A stretch of DNA of 64,000 nt from Desulfobacula sp. (GCF_030145145.1 NZ_JAQYWD010000006.1:62001-126000); one strand, 5' to 3'; shown: positions 51,085-60,515, numbered from the stretch's first letter. A program made the numbers and translations. The notes: a model not told the origin generated them from the letters alone.

Positions 51085-52377
51085 ATGACCTACAAATTTG
51101 AATCAAACCAAGCATTTGCAAAAAAACTGGATAGCGAAGATATCTTGAGCAGGTTCAGGCATAAATTTTATATGCCCCACGATACCATCTATATGGATGG
51201 AAATTCTCTGGGTCTGTTATCAACGGATGCTGAAAAAAATATCAACAGGGTCATAAACGAATGGAAGCAAACGGCCATCAAAGGATGGATGGCCGGAGAT
51301 AAGCCCTGGTTTTATCTCCCTGAAGAAATCGGTAAAAAGTGTGCCCGGGTTGTGGGTGCAGATGAAAAGGAGGTGATACTGACCGGTTCAACAACGGTCA
51401 ATATCCATTCCCTGATCAGTACATTTTACACTCCCCAAGGGAATCGAACAAAAATTTTAGCCGATGAATTAAATTTTCCGTCTGATATCTATGCGCTCAA
51501 GGGGCAGATCTTGATGAAAGGCCTTGATCCTGACAAAGAACTCATACTCGTAAGGAGTGAAGATGGCCGTTACCTGGATGAAGATAACATTGTCGCATCC
51601 ATGACCGATGACATTGCATTGATATTTCTGCCGTCGGTTCTTTACAAAAGCGGTCAGCTGCTTGACATGCCATACCTGATCCGGCAGGCGCACAAAAGAG
51701 ATATTTTAATTGGATTTGACTGCTGCCATTCCGCAGGTGTGGTACCCCATAAATTTCATGAATGGGGCCTTGATTTTGCCGTCTTCTGCAGTTACAAATA
51801 CATAAACGGTGGCCCGGGAAGTCCTGCTTTTTTATATGTAAACAGCACCCACTTTGAGAAAAAACCCCTGTTGTCCGGATGGTTTGGCTGTGGTAAAGAC
51901 AAGCAATTTGATATGGCGCTTGAATTTGAGCACGCTAAAAATGCGGGGGGATGGCAGATTTCAACCCAGGCCCTGTTAAGTGCGGCCCCTGTTGAAAGTG
52001 CTTTGGAAATCATCCTGGATGCAGGAATGCATAACATAAGAGAAAAATCGAAACACATTACCGCTTACCTTGCTTATCTTGTTGAGAAGGACCTGTCAAA
52101 AGCGCCATATGAGTTTACCATTGGAACACCGCTTGACCCGGAAAAAAGAGGCGGTCATATTGCCATTGAACATGCAACAGAAGCCGTACGGATCAGCAAG
52201 GCACTATTGGATCACAATATCATTCCCGACTTCAGACCGCCAAATGTCATTCGGCTGGCACCGGTACCCCTTTACAATACCTACCATGAAGTCTGGAAAG
52301 TGGTTCAAACATTGAAAAAAATAATGGATACAACAGCCTATAAACACTATTCAACAGAAAGGAAAACAGTGTCTTGA
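51085..52377 (+). CDS. kynU: Kynureninase
   Basis: The 430-residue PLP enzyme has IYMDGNSLGLLS at the start, STTVNIHSLISTFY, FDCCHSAGVVPHKFHEWGLD and FCSYKYINGGPGSPAFLYVN with the PLP Lys, then RPPNVIRLAPVPLYNTYHEV at the end, all typical of KynU. It cleaves kynurenine to anthranilate and alanine. Kynurenine normally arises from oxygen-dependent tryptophan dioxygenase, so in an anaerobe it would act on imported kynurenine or a related compound. No other kyn gene is nearby. GGAAC precedes the ATG. Confidence 0.9.
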   Translation: MTYKFESNQAFAKKLDSEDILSRFRHKFYMPHDTIYMDGNSLGLLSTDAEKNINRVINEWKQTAIKGWMAGDKPWFYLPEEIGKKCARVVGADEKEVILTGSTTVNIHSLISTFYTPQGNRTKILADELNFPSDIYALKGQILMKGLDPDKELILVRSEDGRYLDEDNIVASMTDDIALIFLPSVLYKSGQLLDMPYLIRQAHKRDILIGFDCCHSAGVVPHKFHEWGLDFAVFCSYKYINGGPGSPAFLYVNSTHFEKKPLLSGWFGCGKDKQFDMALEFEHAKNAGGWQISTQALLSAAPVESALEIILDAGMHNIREKSKHITAYLAYLVEKDLSKAPYEFTIGTPLDPEKRGGHIAIEHATEAVRISKALLDHNIIPDFRPPNVIRLAPVPLYNTYHEVWKVVQTLKKIMDTTAYKHYSTERKTVS

Positions 52378-52516
52378 CGTCAGGCTTGATGACCGTACAA
52401 AGGATTTCATCTGAACTGAATCTAAGACGGCTGGAACGGAAGGGCGTTCCCAGCGACCAGGTCGCCGGGAAACTGGACATCTCTGCAGGCCCTTTTTTTG
52501 GTATGCCCCGGATGAA

Positions 52517-53767
52517 TTATCGCATGAAATATCCGTAATTCAGGGTGTGGTCGATGATCTGCTGTTTAAAACCGGACACCGGCAGCCGTTCCCGGATCAC
52601 ATACCGATACAGCCCGGCATTGGTAATGTCCCCCACAAAAACCGCCCCGATAAGCCGGGTGCCGTCAGCATCAAAAACCATTTTCCTGTATGTGGTTTTT
52701 GTGGCCTGCCGGAAAACTTGACAGTCGCTGTTTTCAGTGTGCACCACCCCCATGGAAACAAAGGGCTCATCCGCCACCTGGGTGGCGTTCAGAATACCGA
52801 AGGTGCCGGTATAGGCGGTTTTGATCCCGGCCATATTTTGCCCGGCGCAGCGACCCATTTCCACGGCATTGGTCCACAAGGCCGTGGATATCGGCGCGCC
52901 TGAGATCGGTTCATGGGTGATGGCCACATCCCCGGCGGCAAAAGTGTCCGGTAAATTGCAGGCGGTATAGCGATCCGTCACAATCCCATTTTCAAGGGCA
53001 ATGCCGCTGTTTTCAAGGTAATCCACATTGGGTCGGACCCCTTTGCCGATGCAGACCATCTGACAGGCGAGATGGCTCCCGTCATCCAGGGTGACACCTG
53101 TCACCCCGGTGCTGTCAGACAGAATGCCGGTGGCTGACACCCCGGTTTTAATCGTAAGCCCGGCATTTTCCAGGGCCTTTCTGATCAACAGGGCATCTTC
53201 CGGCGCCATCAACTGGGACAGCACTTCCGGAGAATATACCACCAGGGTCACTTTCAGGTGTCGTTCAAGCAATGCAAATGCTGTTTTAAGATTTAACAGT
53301 CCCCCACCCAGCATCACGGCATGCCGGGTCTGTTCAACCCGCTGGGCCATGGCCTTTGCATGGGCCAGGGTCCTTAAGGCAAAAACACCCGAAGCATCCA
53401 CCCCTTTTATGTCCGGGGGCATATGGGGACGGCTGCCCGTGGCAAATAAAATTTTTTGATATCCCAGGCAGGTGCCGTCCTGCAGAAAAACGGACCGGGC
53501 AGCCGGGTTCACCGAGGCGACCCGGCTGTGTGTCCGCACAAAAATATTGGATCCGGTATAGGGCCCGCACCCCTCCAGGGCCATCTGCTCCCATTGGTTT
53601 TTTCCAGAGATCACAAAGGGAATCAAGGGCCGGAAATAGGGGGCACACGGTTCTTCGCTGATCACTGTCACCGTTCCCTGCCGGTCGTGTTCCCGGATAG
53701 CGTGTGCCGCTGCCATTCCGGCAGCACATCCCCCCACGATCATATACTGGCTGTCATCGGCAGTCAC
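52517..53767 (-). CDS. FAD/NAD(P)-dependent oxidoreductase of the CODH operon
   Basis: The protein has 416 residues from a GTG at 53767, one base after the ferredoxin stop, with GGAAGGGGAA upstream; a longer frame overlaps the ferredoxin gene. FAD-binding MIVGGCAAGMAAAHAIREH and NAD(P)-binding VMLGGGLLNLKTAFALLERH are present, then FAAGDVAITHEPI. It is like the 'FNOR' proteins encoded after cooS and cooF, which pass electrons from CO oxidation to NAD(P)+. The last two dozen residues are basic and unusual, with no clear role. Confidence 0.85.
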   Translation of the reverse strand: MTADDSQYMIVGGCAAGMAAAHAIREHDRQGTVTVISEEPCAPYFRPLIPFVISGKNQWEQMALEGCGPYTGSNIFVRTHSRVASVNPAARSVFLQDGTCLGYQKILFATGSRPHMPPDIKGVDASGVFALRTLAHAKAMAQRVEQTRHAVMLGGGLLNLKTAFALLERHLKVTLVVYSPEVLSQLMAPEDALLIRKALENAGLTIKTGVSATGILSDSTGVTGVTLDDGSHLACQMVCIGKGVRPNVDYLENSGIALENGIVTDRYTACNLPDTFAAGDVAITHEPISGAPISTALWTNAVEMGRCAGQNMAGIKTAYTGTFGILNATQVADEPFVSMGVVHTENSDCQVFRQATKTTYRKMVFDADGTRLIGAVFVGDITNAGLYRYVIRERLPVSGFKQQIIDHTLNYGYFMR

Positions 53768-53768
53768 G

Positions 53769-54275
53769 TTATTCCCCTTCCGCTTTGGAAAGCGCTTGAG
53801 AAACCTGTTTTCGGACCGCCCCCGAATACGCCGGAACCGTATCATACACCAGTGCCCCTGTGGGACAGGCACTGACGCAGGCCGGGATATCCCGATCCGG
53901 GCACCGGTCACAGCGATAGGCTTTACGGGTTTCAAGGTTCCGGCCGATGACCCCATAGGGACACACCATTACACAGGTCCAGCAGCCAATGCACTTGTCT
54001 GGATCCGTGACCACAATGCCCTTTTCATTCCGGCTGATGGCGCCGCTGATACAGGCGTACATGCAGGGGGCGTCTTCACACTGCCGGCAGACAATGGGAA
54101 CTTTTTTGTCCGGTGCAACCCATTCCACATAGACCCGGTTTTTCGGACCCGGTGATTGTGCGACAGCACCAAAAAGTGTCTTACTTTCAGAATGCGCCAC
54201 AGCACAGGCAATAATGCAGGACCGGCAGCCCATGCATCGATCTGTTTTAACGAATATTTCTTTTGGTTGTGACAT
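53769..54275 (-). CDS. cooF: CooF-like 4Fe-4S ferredoxin
   Basis: The protein has 168 residues from the ATG at 54275 (AAAGGAGAAGGC upstream). There are four Cys clusters: CMGCRSCIIAC, CRQCEDAPCMYAC, CIGCWTCVMVCPYGVI and CDRCPDRDIPACVSACPTGA, so it is a four-cluster electron-transfer protein. It carries electrons from CooS to the flavoprotein encoded next. It lies 29 bases downstream of cooS. Confidence 0.9.
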   Translation of the reverse strand: MSQPKEIFVKTDRCMGCRSCIIACAVAHSESKTLFGAVAQSPGPKNRVYVEWVAPDKKVPIVCRQCEDAPCMYACISGAISRNEKGIVVTDPDKCIGCWTCVMVCPYGVIGRNLETRKAYRCDRCPDRDIPACVSACPTGALVYDTVPAYSGAVRKQVSQALSKAEGE

Positions 54276-54304
54276 TGCCTTCTCCTTTCTGCTCTTTGGG
54301 GGCA

Positions 54305-56185
54305 TTAAAGGCCCAATGCCTGACGTTTCTTTTCTATATGGGCAATCATCAGACCGGCCCCTTTAATCGGATCGGTCTCCACTGCAAAGGCCGCACCCAC
54401 CACATCATTGGCTGCATGGGTCAAAATATTTGTCACCAATGGGCTGCCCAGCACAGGGGGCACGGTTCCCAGTACCGTAAAAATCCCGGAAGAAACAACA
54501 TATGCCCCGATACTGACGGCCTTCTCACTCATCCATTCAGGCGCAGCGCCCGCCACCGGCAAATCGCAGATGTCAACGTCCAGGGCATTGGCGATGGCAG
54601 CACAAACCGTCAGGATGCGGCTGATATCCACACAGGACCCCATATGCAATACCGGAGGTACCCCTAAACTTTGGCAGACCCCTTTGAGACCATCTCCGGC
54701 AGTGTTGGCCGCCTCGGGGACCATGAGCCCCGCCTTGGCACAGGCAATGGCGTTACACCCGGTGGTGACCACCAGCACGTTGTTTTTAACCAGTTCCCGA
54801 ACCAGGGCGACATGGCCGTGGTCATGTTTGATCTTGGGATTATTGCAACCCACCACACCGGCAATGCCTTTAACGGCCCCGGATTTTATGGCATCCAGCA
54901 GGGGATCAAGGGTGCCACCCAGGGCCGCTAGAATGGCCTCTGTGCTGAAACCGGCCATGCAGTCAGTTTTTTCATCCGGGATAAAGACTTTTGCCGGGTT
55001 CCGGTTGGTAAAATTGTCCACAGCACTCTCAACAATTGACTTGGCGATCTCCAGGGCTTTTTCTTCATTAAATTGCATATGAACTGCGCCGGGAAATTTG
55101 GCCTTGGGCGACGTGGAAATAAACCGGGTATGAAAACATTCGCACAGGTCCCCCAGGGACGGCATGATGCACTGGACATCCACAATCATGGCCTCAACAG
55201 CGCCGGTGATCACTGCCAGTTCCTGCTGCAGAAAATTACCGGCAATGGGAATGCCGTGGCGCATCATGAGTTCATTACCGGTACAGCACATGCCGGTCAC
55301 ATTGATACCGGCAGCACCGGCTGCCGTTGCCCGGGATACCAGATCCGGGTCATTGGACGCTGCCATGATCATCTCAGACAACACGGGTTCGTGCCCATGA
55401 ACAATAATGTTGACCTGGTCCGCCTTGATAACACCCAGGTTGACGGTTGACCGGGTCGGCGTGGGGGTACCGAACAGCACATCGGATATTTCAGTGGCAA
55501 TCATTGACCCGCCCCAGCCATCGGCAATGGATGCCTTGAGTCCCTGGAGAATCAAATTGACCGGGTCATTGTCCACGCCGATATGGGTGCGGTGCATAAT
55601 CTCCACGATCTCCCGGTCAATTCCCCGGGGGTCGATGCCAGCCTTCTGCCATACGGCCAGGCGTTTGTCCGGCGCCCGCCGGGTAAATTGAACATATCCT
55701 TCCTGCTTGCCGAATTCAGCGTAGACATTTTTGGCCAGCGCCAGGGCAATGTCTTCCTTGCTTCGCCCGTTGACGTCAATACCATATTCTTTGGCCAGGG
55801 CCATGAGTTTTGTCTCGTCTTTAATCTTATATCCGCCGCTTTTGCCCTGGGCGGTCAACAAAAGGGTGTGGGCCAGATCCCGTCCGTGGTCGGAATGGGC
55901 GGCTGCACCTCCAGCGATCATGCGAATTAAATTGCGGGCCACGATGATGTCGGCCGTTGCGCCGCAGACCCCTTTCTGGGGCCCTTGATCTTCAAACGGG
56001 CTGATACGGCAGGGGCCCATATTACAATTACGGCAACACACGCCCAGTTCACCAAAACCACATTCAGGCAGCATCTTTTCGTAACGATCCCAGACCGTTT
56101 CCAGACCCAGTGTCTCAGCCCGGGCCAGCATCTGGTGTACGGCAGGATCAATACTTTTATTCAAAATGTTTTCGTTATAAGCCAT
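54305..56185 (-). CDS. cooS: Anaerobic CO dehydrogenase catalytic subunit
   Basis: The 626-residue Ni-Fe enzyme has N-terminal GELGVCCRNCNMGPCRISPF for the B and D clusters, HGHEPVLSEM with a conserved His, CCTGNELMMRHGIP, VVGCNNPKIKHDHGHVALVR, TTGCNAIACAKAGLM and HMGSCVDISRI for the Ni-containing C-cluster. It oxidises CO to CO2 (or the reverse). No acetyl-CoA synthase subunits are adjacent, so this looks like a CO-oxidising or redox-balancing enzyme coupled to CooF and an NAD(P) reductase. A GGAGG site precedes the ATG. Confidence 0.95.
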   Translation of the reverse strand: MAYNENILNKSIDPAVHQMLARAETLGLETVWDRYEKMLPECGFGELGVCCRNCNMGPCRISPFEDQGPQKGVCGATADIIVARNLIRMIAGGAAAHSDHGRDLAHTLLLTAQGKSGGYKIKDETKLMALAKEYGIDVNGRSKEDIALALAKNVYAEFGKQEGYVQFTRRAPDKRLAVWQKAGIDPRGIDREIVEIMHRTHIGVDNDPVNLILQGLKASIADGWGGSMIATEISDVLFGTPTPTRSTVNLGVIKADQVNIIVHGHEPVLSEMIMAASNDPDLVSRATAAGAAGINVTGMCCTGNELMMRHGIPIAGNFLQQELAVITGAVEAMIVDVQCIMPSLGDLCECFHTRFISTSPKAKFPGAVHMQFNEEKALEIAKSIVESAVDNFTNRNPAKVFIPDEKTDCMAGFSTEAILAALGGTLDPLLDAIKSGAVKGIAGVVGCNNPKIKHDHGHVALVRELVKNNVLVVTTGCNAIACAKAGLMVPEAANTAGDGLKGVCQSLGVPPVLHMGSCVDISRILTVCAAIANALDVDICDLPVAGAAPEWMSEKAVSIGAYVVSSGIFTVLGTVPPVLGSPLVTNILTHAANDVVGAAFAVETDPIKGAGLMIAHIEKKRQALGL

Positions 56186-56275
56186 GATATTTGCCTCCGG
56201 TTTTATTAAATGGAAAAGATCGCATTTTGTTCTGCGCTAGAAAAGCTATATCGCCATATTTTAAGCTTTGCAAGG

Positions 56276-56304
56276 AAAATATACCCCTGTCGTCAACGGG
56301 TCAA
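56276..56304 (-). promoter_or_regulatory. Predicted sigma-70 promoter of cooS-cooF-FNOR
   Basis: On the minus strand TTGACC (56304-56299), a 17-base spacer and TATTTT (56281-56276) precede cooS by about 90 bases. CCTGTCG and CGACAGG half sites at 56286-56292 and 56338-56344 are inverted around it; they resemble TGTCR-type half sites but the spacing is too wide for a normal CooA/CRP dimer. Confidence 0.4.
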
Positions 56305-56352
56305 TCCTGAACTGGGGAGATCGTTTATAATGAACAGCGACAGGGTTCTATC

Positions 56353-57204
56353 TTACAGAAGCGCCGTCATGGTAAAATCGCCTGGAATATCATGGGCGCG
56401 GGACGCAAATTCGTCCACGAACGGGTTTTCAATATAGTGGCGGACCACGGCTTTTATGCTGTCCACCCTTTCGGAGGCCGGCAGGACACTGCAGATCAAC
56501 TCGATATAGTGACGGGAAATGACCGCATCAAGCGCCGGTTTGAAATTGATATCAAAAATCCATCCGATTTGAAGCACCTTGAAATCATTCAAATTCCGGA
56601 TATGATGGGAGTCGACAATTTCTTTGTTGATTACCGCGTCATACACCTTGTCGGAGATACCCGGTGTGTCCGGCAACTCCAATTCAATGGCACGATTGGA
56701 AACACCGTCCTGGCGAAGATAATAGTCAGTCAAGACCTTCCAGATGTCAAGCTTGTCTGCATCCCGGAGCAATTTTGAAAAAAACAGGCACTGGTCGGTT
56801 TCCCCGTCGGGAAGACAGGCGCGGTTATGGTAGGATACAATGCGGTAAATCAGGTCGGTTAGGGACGGGTTCAGGCCATTGAGCACATTGTTTTTTTTTA
56901 AGATTTTCACACTCAGTTCAGCGTGATTCTCGGATTTGTAGTCTGCAAAGGTGTTATATCTGGCATATTGTTCAAATCGTCCGATATCGTGGAAAAGGGC
57001 GGTTAATTCTGAAAATATCAGGGCTTCCTCACCCAGGCCCAGTGTGCTGCCGATAGTTATAATTTCTTCACAGACCCGCATTGTATGCATTTTTTTAAGC
57101 AGGATATTTTTTTGTACATCTTTTTGTGAATGGCTGAACGTCATTAGGTATTCATGGAACCAGTCCTTGAAAGACTGCATCGTTTCTATGTCTATACGGG
57201 TCAT
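56353..57204 (-). CDS. HD-domain phosphohydrolase
   Basis: The 283-residue protein has MRVCEEIITIGSTLGL, ELTALFHDIGRFEQYARY (the HD pair), LIYRIVSYHNRACLP and LLRDADKLDIWKVL, giving the metal-binding His and Asp set of the HD superfamily. Such proteins cleave phosphate esters, often of nucleotides or cyclic dinucleotides; the substrate is unknown. It starts 15 bases after the stop of the methyltransferase gene on the same strand, so the pair is probably an operon. Confidence 0.85.
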   Translation of the reverse strand: MTRIDIETMQSFKDWFHEYLMTFSHSQKDVQKNILLKKMHTMRVCEEIITIGSTLGLGEEALIFSELTALFHDIGRFEQYARYNTFADYKSENHAELSVKILKKNNVLNGLNPSLTDLIYRIVSYHNRACLPDGETDQCLFFSKLLRDADKLDIWKVLTDYYLRQDGVSNRAIELELPDTPGISDKVYDAVINKEIVDSHHIRNLNDFKVLQIGWIFDINFKPALDAVISRHYIELICSVLPASERVDSIKAVVRHYIENPFVDEFASRAHDIPGDFTMTALL

Positions 57205-57219
57205 GTTTTTTTTACTCGC

Positions 57220-58020
57220 TTATTTGGCCCGGCAGTCTATAATGCGATAGGGGATTGTCAGGCGGATGTGTCCTTTTTTTGTGGCCCTGTTATTTAACCG
57301 GGTCTCAATCTGATCAAAAACGGTGTTTATTTTGTTCGAATCGACCAGTTGTTTCCACCCGTTTAAAAAAAAATGTCGAATCAGGTAGTGGTTGAACAAG
57401 GTTGTGCCATCTGTAAATTTAAGGGTGAAGGCATCATCAAGGATCTGGTGGATGCGGAATCCTGCAGCATTTAACAGGACGACCAGCTCTTTTCGGGGCA
57501 ATCGTTTTTGCCGGATCTGATCTTTCATTTTTTCTACAGCGGTCCCTAAAGATTCCTTCACTAAAATGGTTTCAAAAAGCGCATAAAATTCTTTCATGGT
57601 GTGCCTGGTATTCATGGCAATGACCATTTGGCCACGGGGTTTTATGACACGCTGGCATTCGGTTAAGGTCTGGTTCAAATCCCGGACATTGTTCACGCCG
57701 TTGTTGGATACAATCAGATGAAAACACTGGTCATCAAAGGGCAGGGTTTCTGCCAGTCCCTGGACGGGATGGACTGTGGGCAGGTGGTACGCCTGCTTTT
57801 TAAATACCAGCCGTTCCAGGGGGGATGCCAGGGGCTCTAATCCGAAAAACCGGCTGGTTCCCCCGAACCGGGCCGCGATTTCAATTAATGGAAACCCTTC
57901 TCCGCAGCCGATATCCAGCACATTGATATTTTTCTTGAAAATCAGTGTGTCCAACAGTTTCAGGCCAAATGGCGCGGACCATAAGGGCAGGTCATCAATA
58001 AAAACATTAAAATCATTCAC
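57220..58020 (-). CDS. Class I SAM-dependent methyltransferase
   Basis: The 266-residue protein has motif I NVLDIGCGEGFPLIEIAARF, an acidic motif II as FFGLEPLASPLER, and DDQCFHLIVSNNGVNNV (motif IV region), typical of the UbiE/Methyltransf_11 group. The start is GTG at 58020. The substrate is not known. Confidence 0.82.
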   Translation of the reverse strand: MNDFNVFIDDLPLWSAPFGLKLLDTLIFKKNINVLDIGCGEGFPLIEIAARFGGTSRFFGLEPLASPLERLVFKKQAYHLPTVHPVQGLAETLPFDDQCFHLIVSNNGVNNVRDLNQTLTECQRVIKPRGQMVIAMNTRHTMKEFYALFETILVKESLGTAVEKMKDQIRQKRLPRKELVVLLNAAGFRIHQILDDAFTLKFTDGTTLFNHYLIRHFFLNGWKQLVDSNKINTVFDQIETRLNNRATKKGHIRLTIPYRIIDCRAK

Positions 58021-58130
58021 GGGTCATCTCTTTTCAGCCCATGTGGGGAACATCATTCAAACGGTTCCTTTTGCCAGGTTAAAAACGGTAACATCAGTGT
58101 TGATCTTTTGTAGGATATTTTTTAATTAAT

Positions 58131-58163
58131 TTCAACTTAAAGCGAATGACCAAAAGTTGAGTT
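58131..58163. repeat. End fragment of the CTCAAC...GTTGAG repeat family
   Basis: TCAACTT at the left and GAATGACCAAAAGTTGAGTT at the right resemble the two ends of 43957-44099 joined together; it touches the stop codon of the carboxyltransferase gene. Confidence 0.45.
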
Positions 58164-59721
58164 AACAGCGCATCCCTCTTTTTTTTATGCCCAGATGGTG
58201 ACGCTCCACCTCATAGGCCATATCAATCCAGTCGCATAAGATGGGTCGCGTTTCCCTGGGATCGATGATGTCCTCAAGACCAAAGGCTTCTGCGGTTTTG
58301 AACGGAGAGCTGACCGCCCTGTATTGGTCTTGAAGCGCTTTCAGGCAGGCTTCGGGATCATCGGAAGATTCGATCTCTGACCTGTGGGCCGCATAAACAC
58401 CGCCTTCCACTGGAATGTTCCCGAAAATGGCAGACGGCCATGCATATCGCCAACTCAGGCGCGATCCCGTTTTCTGGGCAGCCCCTGCCACGCCAAAGCA
58501 TTTGCGCAGGTAAATGACCGATAGCGGCACCGTGGCCTGGACGATGGAAAAACTGGCCCGGACACCCTTGCGAATGGTACCGTAAAGTTCACTTTTTTCC
58601 CCGATGGCAAATCCCGGCTGATCAACAAAATTGATGATGGGCAGGTGAAATGTATCACACATGTCAATGAACCGCTGAAATTTTTCAGCCACATCATAGT
58701 TGAAGGCGCCCCCGTAAAATGCAGGGTCATTGGCCAGTATGCCCACCGGGTATCCATTCAACCGTGCCAGTGCCGTAATTTGCGATCGGCCCTGGTATTT
58801 ACCGATTTCAAAAACGGACCCCCGGTCCAGAACCTTTTTTAAAATGTGACGCATGTCATAGGCCCGTCTGACATTTTTGGGGATTGCACAAGCCAGGTCT
58901 TCTTCCATGCGGTCCGGGGAATCCTCTAAAGGCATTTTCCGTTGCGGCATCTGCCAGACATTTGAGGGCAGGTAGGATAAAAATGTTTTGATCTGATCCA
59001 GGGCATCAGCTTCATCTTCCGCTGCATTGTCCACAACACCCGTCAAGCAGGTATGGAGCTTATAGCCCCCCAGGTCTTCTTTTGTGATATGATCCCCCAT
59101 GCAGGCGGCTTTCACCAATGGGGGGCCGCCAACAAAAACATGGGATTTTTCTTTGACCATGACTGAAAAATGACTTTGGACCATGTACAAGGCCCCCAGT
59201 CCGGCCACTGAACCAAACCCGGCAGATACCACCGGAACCTCTGACATGATATCCACCCTGTCCTGAACACATTCATCGCCTGAACTGGGCAGTTCTGAAT
59301 AGCCGATTTCAAGGATTTCCTTTATGGACCCCCCCGCCCCCTCAATCAGCCGGATAACCGGAAGTTTCAAAGACCGGGCCATTTTGACAAAATAAGCGCC
59401 TTTGCTTTTGTATAATCGGCCGACGGAAGCCCCTTTGACGGTGAAATCATCCCCGTGAACCGCTACTTTCCGCTGATGGATGGTTGCGGTTCCCATGATA
59501 AACGGGCAGGGCACCACATGGGTTAATTCCTGGTTGTCATACGTGGCCACACCGGCAAGCTGACCCCTTTCTTTAAACGACCCTTTATCAGTTAATGCCG
59601 CGATCCTTTCCCGCACGGTCAGTTTTTGACTGGCATGTTGACGATCAATGTTTTTTTGCCCCCCCAGCTGACGGGCAAAGCGTTTCCTTTGTTTAAGTTC
59701 TTCAATTTCAGTTTCCCACAT
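58162..59721 (-). CDS. Acyl-CoA carboxylase carboxyltransferase subunit
   Basis: The protein has 519 residues from the ATG at 59721 (AAGGAACAG upstream). It has two crotonase-like carboxyltransferase halves: KLTVRERIAALTDKGSFKER, KSKGAYFVKMARSLKLPVIR, IEGAGGSIKEILEIGYSELP in the first, and NDPAFYGGAFNYDVAEKFQR, IINFVDQPGFAIGEKSELYG in the second. It is PccB/MmdA/GCD-alpha-like and moves CO2 between biotin and an acyl-CoA. No biotin carboxylase or biotin carrier gene is in the window. It is last in the hbd - crotonase - gntR - CT operon. Confidence 0.88.
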   Translation of the reverse strand: MWETEIEELKQRKRFARQLGGQKNIDRQHASQKLTVRERIAALTDKGSFKERGQLAGVATYDNQELTHVVPCPFIMGTATIHQRKVAVHGDDFTVKGASVGRLYKSKGAYFVKMARSLKLPVIRLIEGAGGSIKEILEIGYSELPSSGDECVQDRVDIMSEVPVVSAGFGSVAGLGALYMVQSHFSVMVKEKSHVFVGGPPLVKAACMGDHITKEDLGGYKLHTCLTGVVDNAAEDEADALDQIKTFLSYLPSNVWQMPQRKMPLEDSPDRMEEDLACAIPKNVRRAYDMRHILKKVLDRGSVFEIGKYQGRSQITALARLNGYPVGILANDPAFYGGAFNYDVAEKFQRFIDMCDTFHLPIINFVDQPGFAIGEKSELYGTIRKGVRASFSIVQATVPLSVIYLRKCFGVAGAAQKTGSRLSWRYAWPSAIFGNIPVEGGVYAAHRSEIESSDDPEACLKALQDQYRAVSSPFKTAEAFGLEDIIDPRETRPILCDWIDMAYEVERHHLGIKKRGMRC

Positions 59722-59781
59722 ATGGCTGTTCCTTATGGTTGTTTTCACCTTCGCCTGCTGACGGCGTGATCTGAATTTCCA

Positions 59782-60513
59782 TCAGTCATTTTTTAACAGT
59801 GATTGGTTTTTGGATTTTCTGGAGATTAATTTGTCGATTTCCTCTATATGGCGCGCGCAAAGATTACCGGCCTGTTGAAAATCCTTGTTTTTCAATGCCC
59901 GTGTGATTTGCCGGTGCTCCTGGATGGTCCGGCTTGCCATGGCAGTGGATGCTTTTACCTGTTTGAAAAAATCATATTCCATATTCAGTACAATCTTATG
60001 CATTAAAATAATAAAGGCATTTTGGGTCATTTCTGAAATGATGCTGTGAAATTGAATATTGGATTGAAGTCTTTTTTCTGCATTTCCGTGTTTCAGGTGA
60101 TGCTCAGCCTGAACAATGGTCTCTTCCATCCGCTCAATATAGGCTGCCGTCTCTGACGGGTCTATCATCCGGGTGATAATGACGCTTTCCAGAAGGCTCC
60201 GGGCGTCACTCAATTGTTCAAGGGTCATATGGCTCATCTGCAGGATTTTTCCCATTTGAACCGCCACATCATCCATCACCATTTTTTTTACATATGCGCC
60301 GCCCTTTGCCCCCTGCCGGACTTGAATAATACCATGCTGTTTGAGGGACAATAAGGCTTCCCGGATGGTGACACGGCTCACGCCAAAGGTCTTGCTCAAT
60401 TCGTGTTCAGACTGGAGCTTGTCGCCGGGTTTCAGATCCCCCCTGAAGATGGCTTCTGTTATCTCGTTGGTAATCTTTTCATACAAAGGGGTTTGATTTA
60501 ATCGTTTAAACAT
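59782..60513 (-). CDS. GntR/FadR-family regulator
   Basis: The 243-residue protein has an N-terminal winged helix (AIFRGDLKPGDKLQSEHELS, KTFGVSRVTIREALLSLKQH) and a helical FCD ligand-binding domain (ARSLLESVIITRMIDPSE, IQFHSIISEMTQNAFIILMH, EHRQITRALKNKDFQQA). Such regulators sense acyl or carboxylic ligands. It lies inside the acyl-CoA operon and its likely operator is the GTATAAC-centred palindrome at 62292-62314. Confidence 0.87.
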   Translation of the reverse strand: MFKRLNQTPLYEKITNEITEAIFRGDLKPGDKLQSEHELSKTFGVSRVTIREALLSLKQHGIIQVRQGAKGGAYVKKMVMDDVAVQMGKILQMSHMTLEQLSDARSLLESVIITRMIDPSETAAYIERMEETIVQAEHHLKHGNAEKRLQSNIQFHSIISEMTQNAFIILMHKIVLNMEYDFFKQVKASTAMASRTIQEHRQITRALKNKDFQQAGNLCARHIEEIDKLISRKSKNQSLLKND

Positions 60514-60515
60514 GA

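Noticed and set aside
52389-52538. 49-codon plus-strand frame after kynU
   Set aside because: It overlaps the end of the convergent oxidoreductase gene and has no recognised similarity or ribosome-binding site.
54408-55082. 224-codon plus-strand frame within cooS
   Set aside because: It is antisense to the CO dehydrogenase and lacks a start signal.
56286-56344. CooA-like site before cooS
   Set aside because: The two 7-base half sites are about 45 bases apart, too far for a CRP/CooA dimer, and no cooA is in the window.
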